A stretch of 64,000 bases of DNA from Liolophura sinensis (lineage: Eukaryota > Mollusca > Polyplacophora > Chitonida > Chitonidae): contig NC_088295.1 of NCBI RefSeq assembly GCF_032854445.1, forward strand, positions 91,009,805 through 91,073,804, read 5' to 3'. The notes beneath the pieces were generated by a model, which saw only the letters and a list, made by a program, of their open reading frames with translations, was not told where the DNA came from and made no database searches. This document shows positions 31,601 through 41,344 of the stretch, in pieces. The position numbers and the translations under genes were made by a program. Positions within the stretch are counted from its first letter, which is position 1; the number at the start of each line of letters is the position of its first letter.

Positions 31601-32456
31601 CAGCAGACCTAAAAGAATCCCTCTCTGACATCCAAGCGGCAAAATAATCTCGCATGTTCTTGTGAAACTCTTCGTCATTCAACAGGCTGACGTTGAGCTT
31701 CCAGAACCCCGGACCTTTCTCTACCCAGTCCCCTGAATCAAATTTGGCTGTGACCATAGTATGATCAGACATGGCAGTGGGTTCATGACCTGCATGAACC
31801 AGATGTCCAAGGAGATCCTTGCTACAATACACTCTATCCAGACGCGAAGAGTGCGCACCAGTTGGCGAGGTCCAAGTGTATTCATGGGCATCAGGATGAA
31901 GGAACCTGAAAGTATCCGACAGAGAATATGTTTTTATCAAAGTTGCCAAAGGAGCAGTAGACGAATCAGAAGCTACCGCGGCCGTGCTCCGCCTATCTAT
32001 TAGGGGATCTAAGACGCAATTGAAATCGCCTGCCAGGAAGACGTTGGTGTTTGAATCACCCAGAACACTTTCTAGACCTTGGAAAAACCGACGACGGTCA
32101 GGAACATATGTTGGTGCATGTACGGCGACAAACGTAAAATCAAAGCCGGAATACTCCGCCTCAACCTTGACCCAACGACCACCGGGATCAGTGACAGATG
32201 ACACTATGGTCCCCGAGGCGAGGAAAGAAGCAAGAAACACAATAGCCGTGCCCGCTCTATGATTCGAGCCGGAAGAGGAAAAGACTTTCCCTTTCACAGC
32301 TGTTTCAAACCGGGTTACGTCATTGACGTCAGTAAAATGCGTCTCTTGCAGAAAAGCAACATCTGCTTTTAATGACCTGAAGGTATTGCCAAGGGAAAAT
32401 TGCTTCCAGTCCGAAAGCAAACCCTGACAATTTAGTGAGACAACATTTAGAGCCAT
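28680..32456 (-). CDS. LINE-A copy 4 ORF2
   Basis: 1258 residues, all catalytic positions kept. It has LKRVALS and STEDLL as in copy 5, then TSAG, QESA and HKWG as in copy 3. The last switch falls within about 45 bp (31196-31241). A private change is the cysteine in DFCQSLF where the other copies have tyrosine. Confidence 0.9.
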   Translation of the reverse strand: MALNVVSLNCQGLLSDWKQFSLGNTFRSLKADVAFLQETHFTDVNDVTRFETAVKGKVFSSSGSNHRAGTAIVFLASFLASGTIVSSVTDPGGRWVKVEAEYSGFDFTFVAVHAPTYVPDRRRFFQGLESVLGDSNTNVFLAGDFNCVLDPLIDRRSTAAVASDSSTAPLATLIKTYSLSDTFRFLHPDAHEYTWTSPTGAHSSRLDRVYCSKDLLGHLVHAGHEPTAMSDHTMVTAKFDSGDWVEKGPGFWKLNVSLLNDEEFHKNMRDYFAAWMSERDSFRSAAEFWEEGKSGLKRVALSYSRARARRRKRAQRKLLKDYNKVSKRVSDGETHLVDLLEGLKRKVRSGEQQAYKAAAVRARVKWQVEGENPTRYFCSLEKSRATEKLIREVATPDGRSVRSTEDLLQATCDFCQSLFTSAGVERNCMEELISQISQILPPQESAICEQPFTLEELHSAAKSMTLNKSPGIDGLPVELYLAFWDVLGPILLDVANEAFEQGELTDSMQQALVRLVHKWGPKEDLRNWRPISLLCADYKIITKALTRRLGSVMGLVVHSDQTCSVPGRSILTNSFLVRDLIELVEDEDIEAAIISLDNEKAFDRLEWAFMHKVLERMGFGPVFCKWIRLLYKSPVSRVMVNGFIGDPVLLERGVRQGCPLSPLLYVLAAEVLGVVVRSSDMKGVRVPDVEEPIKISQYADDASLFVGDDEDFHIAEAILNKYQKASGCKVNRSKSKGLFLGAWKGRADTPLGIEWSQDHVKLLGVKQGAKNAASVNWNDRIQKVGSTLKGWSKRGLSIVGRVFVLNLLAMSKLWYVASVFDLPADKENTLVGMCRDFLWKSKKPLVSSKVCTLPKASGGLGLVDIPKKVQSLKLAFLERLMLSSSRWAQVGRRLVASKSEPHAVVDFFRLLKAPTRFSSLPRWYFDHLKTFFKLKRTEADPVSWQEALDQPLYGNPLVLGEGGRPLMPGKTATPSFRRLSDIVDGGTRVWLVLESVNWRHLAAVRRAIPKAWFSLPDTVTNPSRTRYQVNQQDLSQLSSRRWYQILLVDNDVTPAGVQKWQQLGWVPSSWRNLFLSLWKSGVDNRAKEAVWLLWHRQWWVGHKLVRAGLSVSADCPLCSSQDETVEHLVWHCPVASSMWQMLERTIGRVLGRGFSFSLEDVLWGDLRQVPSSLKPVVRDQVFLCIWSIWRHRCYVVAHNHVIDHLKVVPSLFHRDLQYHLLTVFERHRRLGKLATFKTTWCRNSILCVLRNGRPVVQF

Positions 32457-32463
32457 TATGGAT

Positions 32464-33975
32464 CTATTTAAGTTTTGTTTTTCTCGACTTCTTGTACAGG
32501 GCAGCCTTGCGTGCAGCAAAGTCCTCCTGGGACAGGTAAATGACTTTCCTCTGTTTCCTGACTTTCTCAATTTTTGAGTCGCGGCGCATGGTCCGATAAT
32601 GGACTCCTAAAGAAGTGGAGACAGGGACTAAAACCTCGCCTTGATCGTTTGCGTATGCCGGCATTGACTCGTCTAGGTCTTCTCCCGGAACGGAATCCTC
32701 CATTTCCGACGTCGTGTCGTCCATGGGGATAACCGATCCAGAGGCTTCAATGCCGCTAACTTGGTCTTTTGAGGTGTCTACAAAAATGGCCTCTGAAGCG
32801 GTGCTCCATAAGGACTCATTTATATCTTGTTTTGCAACTGGCTGGGAAAAGGTAAATGACTGACTCCACAAGTCTTGTGAAGAGTCTTGCTCGGGAGACT
32901 GACCGGTCGAGCTGTACGGAACCAACGGTTCAGTGAAACTCAACGATACTTCCTCCTGTTGGACCTGGCTAGAAACTGATGAAATACCATCATCTGCATT
33001 TTTGTCCACATCATTTTCCTCCTCTTTACCTCCTTCATTGCTACCTCCCTCCAGCCCATCCTTACCATTATCCATAGCATCTTTATCATTCCCGTCCTCT
33101 GCCTCATTCACTTCATTTTTATCATCATTACCCACTACATCATTGCTACTCTCCTGTCCACCATTCGTATCCCCATTCACCATTTCACAATCATCCTCAG
33201 CCTCATTACTATCATCCGTGTCATCATCACTGTCATCCTTTCCGTCATTATCTCCCTGCTCATTGTCATGATCATCATTATTCATATCCTCGTCGTCCTT
33301 ATTACCATTATGATCCATCGCAACTGCGATGTCATCTTCATCTCCACTACTTGTCAGATTATCGCTACTCTCAGTGTCCAGATCTTGAGGACAATTCTTT
33401 TGGAAATGACCTTCTTGCTTGCAAATCAAACATTTGTTTTTCAGTGGGCAGTCATTTTTTAGGTGGTCTGTCGCCTGGCACAGGTGACAAGCTCGCACCT
33501 GCCCTCTGTACCAGACTGGTAACCGAAAAGATGCTCCCACCCATATGGCTTCAGGAATGGTGGACGAAATGTTGCTCATCCATACTCTCCTAACCCCATT
33601 TTGCAAGGTTCTGTCGAACAGGTAGCATTCTCGTTCAACAGAGTGCACCGTTCCAAACTGTTTGAGAACAGCCCCTATCCGTTCATCCGGAATCTCATAA
33701 GGGCTCTTCACCTTCACCAAAGTTCTGGATTGCTCAACTTCATAAACCGGACAGTTTACTCCATTAAGTACCAGATCTTCATTAAGTAATTTTTGCTTCA
33801 CCTCCTCATTGGCAACAGTGACATTCCACAGATCGCCAGTAACGTGGACCAAACCCCTCAACACTTTGGGTCCGCTGCCGATGCGTTCCTGCAACCCATG
33901 ATAAACGTCAATGGCTTTTACATTGCCTTTAATTCGCAATTTAAGGCTAAGAGGCCTTTTAATGCGGAAAGCCAT
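32464..33975 (-). CDS. LINE-A copy 4 ORF1
   Basis: 503 residues, both knuckles intact. It carries SSDNLTSS, QVQQEEV and DDDTDDSN, all shared with copy 5 only. The start ATG follows a GAACCAACAAA spacer after poly(T). Confidence 0.9.
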   Translation of the reverse strand: MAFRIKRPLSLKLRIKGNVKAIDVYHGLQERIGSGPKVLRGLVHVTGDLWNVTVANEEVKQKLLNEDLVLNGVNCPVYEVEQSRTLVKVKSPYEIPDERIGAVLKQFGTVHSVERECYLFDRTLQNGVRRVWMSNISSTIPEAIWVGASFRLPVWYRGQVRACHLCQATDHLKNDCPLKNKCLICKQEGHFQKNCPQDLDTESSDNLTSSGDEDDIAVAMDHNGNKDDEDMNNDDHDNEQGDNDGKDDSDDDTDDSNEAEDDCEMVNGDTNGGQESSNDVVGNDDKNEVNEAEDGNDKDAMDNGKDGLEGGSNEGGKEEENDVDKNADDGISSVSSQVQQEEVSLSFTEPLVPYSSTGQSPEQDSSQDLWSQSFTFSQPVAKQDINESLWSTASEAIFVDTSKDQVSGIEASGSVIPMDDTTSEMEDSVPGEDLDESMPAYANDQGEVLVPVSTSLGVHYRTMRRDSKIEKVRKQRKVIYLSQEDFAARKAALYKKSRKTKLK

Positions 33976-33985
33976 TTTGTTGGTT

Positions 33986-34033
<48 letters not shown>

Positions 34034-34546
34034 CCGCCCAAAGGCGCTACCCGACTGACACGTCCAACTGTGTGGACGGTCAGTCAGGTACTGCACTACG
34101 TGCTCAACCCCTTCACCGATCAACTGTCTAGTGACAGTGGCGAATAAACTTCGTGCAAGAGTGCACGAATTTGCTGCAAGTTAGTTACAAAAGCCTTTGT
34201 GTGCCCTGCTAGCCCGGGATAAATGGAGCTCTACCGGGCAAGCTGACCTTGTTCACTGTCCTATGCTGTAAGCCGTATAGGCCTCCAACACAGGCCACGA
34301 CAACTGGTGCCTGAGCCAAGCCGCGCAGGCTGGCCCACCGGCCACGCTGGCCAAACACCAAAACGTCAAAAAACTAGTCAAAAATATAGAATTTCTGACT
34401 ACAAACTATATCAATGGATAGCTCGTGACAAGAGAAATCTGTGAGTATCACAAACACACAAGAAATCACTGGAAATTCAGAGGAATGAAGTCTGACAGAT
34501 GGAGCGATCTGACAACACGTCTGACCTCCAAAGCTCTATCTATCTA

Positions 34547-34579
<33 letters not shown>

Positions 34580-34832
34580 TACGCCACAGCAATCTAGGCT
34601 GTGGGAAAACAGAACCAAATCTGTCCGCAGTATGTAAAACATACCTACATCCTTACTGACAGGACCAGCCCATCATTATATGACTAAAACGTCACAACCG
34701 GCAGACAGATAGAGCCAGGACAGACACAAGAAACAAATATCCATTAAAATTAACAGTAAAACCTCCGCCTCAGAATAGGCGGAACTGCTGAAAACGTGAA
34801 GTTATGACACCAGGTCACGAACAATTGCCAGA

Positions 34833-37800
34833 TTAAAATTGGACAACGGGCCTGCCGTTCCGTAGAACGCAAAGAATAGAATTGCGACACCAGGTGGTAT
34901 TGAATGTCGCCAACTTTCCCAGCCCGCGATGCCGTTCAAAAACAGTCAGCAAGTGGTACTGCAGGTCTCTGTGGAAAAGGCTGGGCACCACCTTAAGATG
35001 GTCGATCACGTGATTGTGTGCTATCACGTAGCACCGGTGCCTCCAAATCGACCAGATACAAAGAAACACCTGATCCCTGACGACCGGTTTCAATGAAGAA
35101 GGCACTTGTCTCAAGTCGCCCCACAACACATCTTCCAGGCTGAACGAGAACCCTCGTCCGAGGAGGCGCCCAATTGTCCGTTCCAACATCTGCCACATGC
35201 TGGACGCAACCGGGCAATGCCACACAAGGTGTTCTACGGTCTCGTCTTGAGACGAGCACAAAGGACAGTCGGCAGATGCAGACAGTCCTGCTCGGACTAA
35301 CTTATGCCCGACCCACCACTGTCTGTGCCACAGCAGCCAAACAGCCTCCTTAGCTCGGTTGTCTACCCCAGACTTCCAGAGCGATAAAAACAAGTTCCTC
35401 CAGGACGATGGCACCCAACCCAACTGTTGCCACTTCTGGACTCCGGCAGGGGTTACGTCGTTGTCCACCAGAAGGATCTGATACCATCTCCTGGAGGAGA
35501 GCTGAGAAAGGTCCTGTTGGTTAACCTGATACCTCGTCCGGCTGGGATTCGTGACAGTATCCGGCAGACTGAACCATGCCTTCGGTATTGCCCTTCGCAC
35601 AGCTGCTAGGTGACGCCAATTGACCGACTCCAAGACCAGCCACACTCTGGTGCCTCCATCCACAATATCTGACAATCGCCGGAAACTGGGCGTGGCCGTC
35701 TTACCAGGCATCAAGGGTCTTCCACCCTCTCCCAAAATTAGAGGATTTCCATACAAAGGCTGATCCAGAGCTTCCTGCCACGAAACCGGATCAGCCTCAG
35801 TCCGTTTCAGCTTAAAGAAGGTTTTCAGATGGTCGAAGTACCACCGAGGGAGAGAACTGAAACGCGTTGGAGCTTTAAGCAGCCGGAAAAAATCAACCAC
35901 AGCGTGGGGTTCACTTTTCGACGCCACAAGCCTCCGGCCTACCTGAGCCCACCGAGACGAACTCAACATAAGCCGCTCCAAAAAAGCCAGCTTTAAGGAC
36001 TGAACCTTCTTGGGGATATCTACGAGGCCTAGACCTCCACTTGCCTTGGGGAGGGTACAAACTTTGGAAGAGACCAGAGGCTTTTTGCTCTTCCACAAAA
36101 AATCCCGACACATCCCAACTAATGTGTTCTCCTTATCCGCCGGCAAGTCAAAAACTGAGGCAACATACCACAATTTCGACATTGCCAGCAAGTTTAACAC
36201 AAGGACTCGCCCAACAATGCTTAGGCCTCTCTTGCTCCACCCCTTGAGGGTGCTGCCGACCTTCTGGATGCGGTCATTCCAGTTAACAGAAGCCGCGTTT
36301 TTTGCACCTTGTTTTACCCCCAAGAGTTTGACGTGATCCTGTGACCATTCAATACCCAAAGGAGCATCAGCACGACCCTTCCAAGCACCCAAGAATAACC
36401 CTTTTGACTTGGATCTGTTGACTTTGCAGCCAGACGCTTTCTGGTACTTGTTCAAGACCGTCTCAGCAATGTGGAAGTCTTCATCATCTCCCACGAAGAG
36501 AGATGCGTCGTCGGCATACTGGGAGATTTTGATCGGTTCTTCGACATCAGGGACTCTCACTCCCTTCATGTCAGAAGACCTCACAACCACCCCAAGAACC
36601 TCTGCGGCCAGAACGTAAAGCAGGGGAGACAGAGGACAGCCCTGGCGAACTCCACGCTCGAGAAGAACAGGGTCACCAATAAAACCATTCACCATTACAC
36701 GACTTACAGGAGATTTGTAAAGAAGCCGGATCCATTTACAAAAAACAGGCCCGAACCCCATCCGCTCCAAGACTTTGTGCATAAAAGCCCATTCCAAACG
36801 ATCAAAAGCCTTCTCGTTATCAAGGCTTATGATTGCCGCCTCGATATCCTCGTCTTCGACCAGCTCTATAAGGTCCCTAACAAGGAAGCTATTGGTGAGG
36901 ATTGACCTCCCTGGCACAGAACAGGTCTGATCACTGTGAACAACAAGGCCCATCACGGATCCAAGTCTGCGGGTTAGTGCCTTCGTGATGATCTTATAAT
37001 CGGCACACAAGAGTGAAATCGGCCTCCAATTCCGCAGGTCCTCTTTTAGCCCCCGCTTGTGAACGAGCCTGACAAGAGCCTGCTGCATTGAATCGGTTAA
37101 CTCACCCTGCTCAAAAACCTCGTTGGCAACGTCCAGCAGGATAGGGCCTAGGACATCCCAGAAAGCCAAATACAGTTCGACAGGAAGACCATCGATACCT
37201 GGGGACTTGTTCAGCGTCATGGACTTTGCTGCAGAGTGCAGCTCTTCCAAAGTGAACGGCTGTTCACAAATCGCGGCCTCCTGAGGAGGCAAGATCTGGG
37301 AGATCTGGGAGATCAACTCCTCCATGCAATTTCTCTCAACTCCCTCTGAGGTGAAGAGGCTCTGGTAGAAATCGCATGTGGCTTGCAATAAATCCTCGGT
37401 GGACCGGACTGAACGGCCATCACGAGTTGCTACTTCGCGGATAAGTTTTTCTGTAGCACGCGACTTCTCCAAAGAACAGAAATAGCGAGTGGGGTTCTCG
37501 CCTTCCACCTGCCACTTGACTCTGGCACGAACGGCGGCTGCTTTATAAGCCTGTTGCTCACCAGCCCGCACTTTACGTTTTAGACCTTCCAACAGGTCAA
37601 CTAGATGGGTCTCCCCATCACTAACTCTTTTAGAGACCTTGTTGTAATCCTTTAGGAGTTTACGTTGAGCCCGTTTACGGCGACGTGCCCTAGCTTTACT
37701 GTACGACAGTGCCACCCGCTTAAGCCCAGATTTGCCCTCCTCCCAGAATTCAGCAGCAGACCTAAAAGAATCCCTCTCTGACATCCAAGCGGCAAAATAA

Positions 37801-38609
37801 TCTCGCATGTTCTTGTGAAACTCTTCGTCATTCAAAAGGCTGACGTTGAGCTTCCAGAACCCCGGACCTTTCTCTACCCAATCCCCTGAGTCAAATTTGG
37901 CTGTGACCATAGTATGATCAGACATGGCAGTGGGTTCATGACCTGCATGAACCAGATGTCCAAGGAGATCCTTGCTACAATACACTCTATCCAGACGCGA
38001 AGAGTGCGCACCAGTTGGCGAGGTCCAAGTGTATTCATGGGCATCAGGATGAAGGAACCTAAAAGTATCCGACAGAGAATATGTTTTAATCAAAGTTGCC
38101 AAGGGAGCAGTAGACGAGTCAGAAGCTACCGCGGCCGTGCTTCGCCTATCTATTAGAGGATTTAAGACGCAATTGAAATCTCCGGCCAGGAAGACGTTGG
38201 TGTTTGAATCACCCAGAACTCTTTCTAGACCTTGGAAAAACCGACGACGGTCAGGAACATATGTTGGTGCATGTACGGCGACAAACGTAAAATCAAAGCC
38301 TGAATACTCCGCCTCAACCTTGACCCAACGACCACCAGGATCAGTGACAGATGACACTATGGTCCCCGAGGCGAGGAAAGAAGCAAGAAACACAATAGCC
38401 GTGCCCGCTCTATGATTCGAGCCGGAAGAGGAAAAGACTTTCCCTTTCACAGCTGTTTCAAACCGGGTTACGTCATTGACGTCAGTAAAATGCGTCTCTT
38501 GTAGAAAAGCAACATCTGCTTTTAATGACCTGAAGGTATGGCCAAGGGAAAATTGCTTCCAGTCCGAAAGCAAACCCTGACAATTTAGTGTGACAACATT
38601 TAGAGCCAT
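34833..38609 (-). CDS. LINE-A copy 5 ORF2
   Basis: 1258 residues, all endonuclease, RT and C-terminal motifs present. Markers include LKRVALS and STEDLL (shared with copy 4), HIAETV (shared with copy 2), and private changes such as EVFEQG and HRGLGK. Confidence 0.9.
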   Translation of the reverse strand: MALNVVTLNCQGLLSDWKQFSLGHTFRSLKADVAFLQETHFTDVNDVTRFETAVKGKVFSSSGSNHRAGTAIVFLASFLASGTIVSSVTDPGGRWVKVEAEYSGFDFTFVAVHAPTYVPDRRRFFQGLERVLGDSNTNVFLAGDFNCVLNPLIDRRSTAAVASDSSTAPLATLIKTYSLSDTFRFLHPDAHEYTWTSPTGAHSSRLDRVYCSKDLLGHLVHAGHEPTAMSDHTMVTAKFDSGDWVEKGPGFWKLNVSLLNDEEFHKNMRDYFAAWMSERDSFRSAAEFWEEGKSGLKRVALSYSKARARRRKRAQRKLLKDYNKVSKRVSDGETHLVDLLEGLKRKVRAGEQQAYKAAAVRARVKWQVEGENPTRYFCSLEKSRATEKLIREVATRDGRSVRSTEDLLQATCDFYQSLFTSEGVERNCMEELISQISQILPPQEAAICEQPFTLEELHSAAKSMTLNKSPGIDGLPVELYLAFWDVLGPILLDVANEVFEQGELTDSMQQALVRLVHKRGLKEDLRNWRPISLLCADYKIITKALTRRLGSVMGLVVHSDQTCSVPGRSILTNSFLVRDLIELVEDEDIEAAIISLDNEKAFDRLEWAFMHKVLERMGFGPVFCKWIRLLYKSPVSRVMVNGFIGDPVLLERGVRQGCPLSPLLYVLAAEVLGVVVRSSDMKGVRVPDVEEPIKISQYADDASLFVGDDEDFHIAETVLNKYQKASGCKVNRSKSKGLFLGAWKGRADAPLGIEWSQDHVKLLGVKQGAKNAASVNWNDRIQKVGSTLKGWSKRGLSIVGRVLVLNLLAMSKLWYVASVFDLPADKENTLVGMCRDFLWKSKKPLVSSKVCTLPKASGGLGLVDIPKKVQSLKLAFLERLMLSSSRWAQVGRRLVASKSEPHAVVDFFRLLKAPTRFSSLPRWYFDHLKTFFKLKRTEADPVSWQEALDQPLYGNPLILGEGGRPLMPGKTATPSFRRLSDIVDGGTRVWLVLESVNWRHLAAVRRAIPKAWFSLPDTVTNPSRTRYQVNQQDLSQLSSRRWYQILLVDNDVTPAGVQKWQQLGWVPSSWRNLFLSLWKSGVDNRAKEAVWLLWHRQWWVGHKLVRAGLSASADCPLCSSQDETVEHLVWHCPVASSMWQMLERTIGRLLGRGFSFSLEDVLWGDLRQVPSSLKPVVRDQVFLCIWSIWRHRCYVIAHNHVIDHLKVVPSLFHRDLQYHLLTVFERHRGLGKLATFNTTWCRNSILCVLRNGRPVVQF

Positions 38610-38616
38610 TATGGAT

Positions 38617-40125
38617 CTATTTAAGTTTTGTTTTTCTCGACTTCTTGTACAGGGCAGCCTTGCGTGCAGCAAAGTCCTCCTGGGACAGGTAAATGACTTT
38701 CCTCTGTTTCCTGACTTTCTCAATTTTTGAGTCGCGGCGCATGGTCCGATAATGGACTCCTAAAGAAGTGGAGACAGGGACTAAAACCTCGCCTTGATCG
38801 TTTGCGTATGCCGGCATTGACTCGTCTAGGTCTTCTCCCGGAACGGAATCCTCCATTTCCGACGTCGTGTCGTCCATGGGGATAACCGATCCAGAGGCTT
38901 CAATGCCGCTAACTTGGTCTTTTGAGGTGTCTACAAAAATGGCCTCTGAAGCGGTGCTCCATAAGGACTCATTTATATCTTGTTTTGCAACTGGCTGGGA
39001 AAAGGTAAATGACTGACTCCACAAGTCTTGTGAAGAGTCTTGCTCGGGAGACTGACCGGTCGAGCTGTACGGAACCAACGGTTCAGTGAAACTCAACGAT
39101 ACTTCCTCCTGTTGGACCTGGCTAGAAACTGATGAAATACCATCATCTGCATTTTTGTCCACATCATTTTCCTCCTCTTTACCTCCTTCATTGCTACCTC
39201 CCTCCAGCCCATCCTTACCATTATCCATAGCATCTTTATCATTCCCGTCCTCTGCCTCATTCACCTCATTTTTATCATCATTACCCACTACATCATTGCT
39301 ACTCTCCTGTCCACCATTCGTATCCCCATTAACCATTTCACAATCATCCTCAGCCTCATTACTATCATCCGTGTCATCATCACTGTCATCCTTTCCGTCA
39401 TTATATCCCTGCTCATTGTCATGATCATTATTCATATCCTCGTCGTCCTTATTACCATTATGATCCATCGCAACTGCGATGTCATCTTCATCTCCACTAC
39501 TTGTCAGATTATCGCTACTCTCAGTGTCCAGATCTTGAGGACAATTCTTTTGGAAATGACCTTCTTGCTTGCAAATCAAACATTTGTTTTTCAGTGGGCA
39601 GTCATTTTTGAGGTGGTCTGTCGCCTGGCACAGGTGACAAGCTCGCACCTGCCCTCTGTACCAGACTGGTAACCGAAAAGATGCTCCCACCCATATGGCT
39701 TCAGGAATGGTGGACGAAATGTTGCTCATCCATATTCTCCTAACCCCATTTTGCAAGGTTCTGTCGAACAGGTAGCATTCTCGTTCGACAGAATGCACCG
39801 TTCCAAACTGTTTGAGAGCAGCCCCTATCCGTTCATCCGGAATCTCATAGGGGCTCTTCACCTTAACCAAAGTTCTGGATTGCTCAACTTCATAAACCGG
39901 ACAGTTTACCCCATTAAGCACCAGATCTTCATTAAGCAGTTTTTGCTTGACCTCCTCATTGGCAACAGTGACATTCCACAGATCGCCAGTAACGTGGACC
40001 AAACCCCTCAACACTTTGGGTCCGCTGCCGATACGTTCCTGCAACCCATGATAAACGTCAATGGCTTTTACATTGCCTTTAGTTCGCAATTTAAGGCTAA
40101 GAGGCCTTTTAATGCGGAAAGCCAT
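38617..40125 (-). CDS. LINE-A copy 5 ORF1
   Basis: 502 residues: one codon shorter than the others because of an in-frame loss in the Asp/Asn-rich stretch after the zinc knuckles (NNDHDN against NNDDHDN). Knuckles intact. A length change of a whole codon in a repetitive tract is compatible with a functional protein. Confidence 0.9.
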   Translation of the reverse strand: MAFRIKRPLSLKLRTKGNVKAIDVYHGLQERIGSGPKVLRGLVHVTGDLWNVTVANEEVKQKLLNEDLVLNGVNCPVYEVEQSRTLVKVKSPYEIPDERIGAALKQFGTVHSVERECYLFDRTLQNGVRRIWMSNISSTIPEAIWVGASFRLPVWYRGQVRACHLCQATDHLKNDCPLKNKCLICKQEGHFQKNCPQDLDTESSDNLTSSGDEDDIAVAMDHNGNKDDEDMNNDHDNEQGYNDGKDDSDDDTDDSNEAEDDCEMVNGDTNGGQESSNDVVGNDDKNEVNEAEDGNDKDAMDNGKDGLEGGSNEGGKEEENDVDKNADDGISSVSSQVQQEEVSLSFTEPLVPYSSTGQSPEQDSSQDLWSQSFTFSQPVAKQDINESLWSTASEAIFVDTSKDQVSGIEASGSVIPMDDTTSEMEDSVPGEDLDESMPAYANDQGEVLVPVSTSLGVHYRTMRRDSKIEKVRKQRKVIYLSQEDFAARKAALYKKSRKTKLK

Positions 40126-40135
40126 TTTGTTGGTT

Positions 40136-40170
<35 letters not shown>

Positions 40171-40655
40171 CGCCCAAAGGCGCTACCCGACTGACACGTC
40201 CAACTGTGTGGACGGTCAGTCAGGTACTGCACTACGTGCTCAACCGCTTCACCGATCAACTGTCTAGTGACAGTGGCGAATAAACTTCGTGCAAGAGTGC
40301 ACGAATTTGCTGCAAGTTAGTTACAAAAGCCTTTGTGTGCCCTGCTAGCCCGGGATGAATGGAGCTCGACCGGCCAAGCTGACCTTGTACACTGTCCTAT
40401 GCTGTAACCTGTATAGGCCTCCAACACAGGCCACGACAACTGGTGCCTTAGCCCACCGGCCACGCTGGCCAAACACCAAAACGTCAAAAAACCAGTCAAA
40501 AATACAGAATTTCTGACTACAAACTATCTCAATGGATAGCTCGTGACAAGAGAAACCCGCGAGCATCACAAACACACAAGAAATCACCGGAAATCCAGAG
40601 AAATGAAGCCTGACAGACGGAGCGATCCGACAACACGCCCGACCTCCAAAGCTCC

Positions 40656-40703
40656 ATCTATCTATCTGTCAGTCTGTCTGCCCGCGTGTGTGTGTGTGTG
40701 TGT

Positions 40704-40745
<42 letters not shown>

Positions 40746-41052
40746 GTGTGTCTGTCTGTCTGTCTGTCTGTGTCTGTGTGTCTGTATGTATGTATGTTCT
40801 TTTTGTTTTTTTTTTTTGATTGTTGTTTTACGCCGTACTCAAAAATATTTCACTTATACGACGGCGGGTATGTATGTATGTATATATGTATGTACGTATG
40901 TACGTATGTACGTCCGTCCCTGTACGTCCGTCCGTCCGTCCCTGTACGTCCGTCCGTCCGTCCGTCCGTCCGGCATGTATGCATGTATGTATGTATGGTG
41001 ATAACTCTCATGCATGCATGCATGCATGTATGTATGTATGGTGATAACTCTC
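40656..41052. repeat. Composite microsatellite at the outer edge of the LINE-A array
   Basis: In order: TATC and TCTG units, a (GT)n run (about 40685-40751), TCTG, TATG, then GTAT/CGTC tracts (40868-40975) and ATGC/TATG tracts with a 24-bp segment ending GGTGATAACTCTCA present twice. A short SINE-like core interrupts it. The long frames that cross it are low-complexity artefacts. Confidence 0.9.
40818..40872 (-). mobile_element. SINE-like dispersed repeat, 3'-end fragment
   Basis: Minus-strand 3' end with the stem CGCCGT/ACGGCG around a loop containing GAAATATTT, followed by TAAAAC and an AT-rich tail. Related copies are at 48932-49050 and 49497-49610. I associate the core with molluscan genomes but do not assign a family name. 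Confidence 0.6.
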
Positions 41053-41344
41053 ACAAAAGACAATCTCGCGTTTTTGTGGTTTGTGACTTTTGAAAAGACC
41101 TTCATTTGCTTATAGCAGCTGATTTATTCGTATATTTCTGGAACCATTAAACACACTTTAAAAAAATAGAGCTCATAACACTTTTGAATTTGTTTTCCCC
41201 TGGCCATCCTTAAAAATCTAAGACAAAAACCCAAATAAATGTATTTTCTTTGTGAAACGGGATAGACTAAATTGCTAGTCAGCTATCGGATTTAATAGTC
41301 AAAGCTCAGCCTCAGGCTTTTTGTGAAACGAACCCCTAGATTTG
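41053..41344. other. Noncoding unique sequence downstream of the sulfotransferase gene
   Basis: No gene. A minus-strand AATAAA (TTTATT at about 41123-41128) lies some 545 bp beyond the sulfotransferase stop. It could be its polyadenylation signal, on weak evidence. Confidence 0.3.

Larger units (their letters stand above)
28408..34548 (-). mobile_element. LINE-A copy 4, full length, both ORFs open, mosaic
   Basis: Poly(A) 28408-28425 (18 nt), 3'UTR 28426-28679, poly(T) 33987-34031 (45 nt, the longest), leader 34032-34548. ORF1 and the early ORF2 markers match copy 5; the RT-to-C-terminal markers match copy 3. Confidence 0.9.
34549..40668 (-). mobile_element. LINE-A copy 5, full length, first unit of the array on the minus strand
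   Basis: Poly(A) 34549-34578 (30 nt), 3'UTR 34579-34832, poly(T) 40137-40168 (32 nt), leader 40169 to about 40,667. The leader has lost about 20 bp near 40,450. Upstream lies not another LINE but GATA repeats running into GACA and CA microsatellite, so this is the outer 5' boundary of the array. Confidence 0.9.

Noticed and set aside
40543-41105. Cys/Val- or Tyr/Met-rich frames over the microsatellite
   Set aside because: Direct translation of GT, TATG and CGTC repeats.
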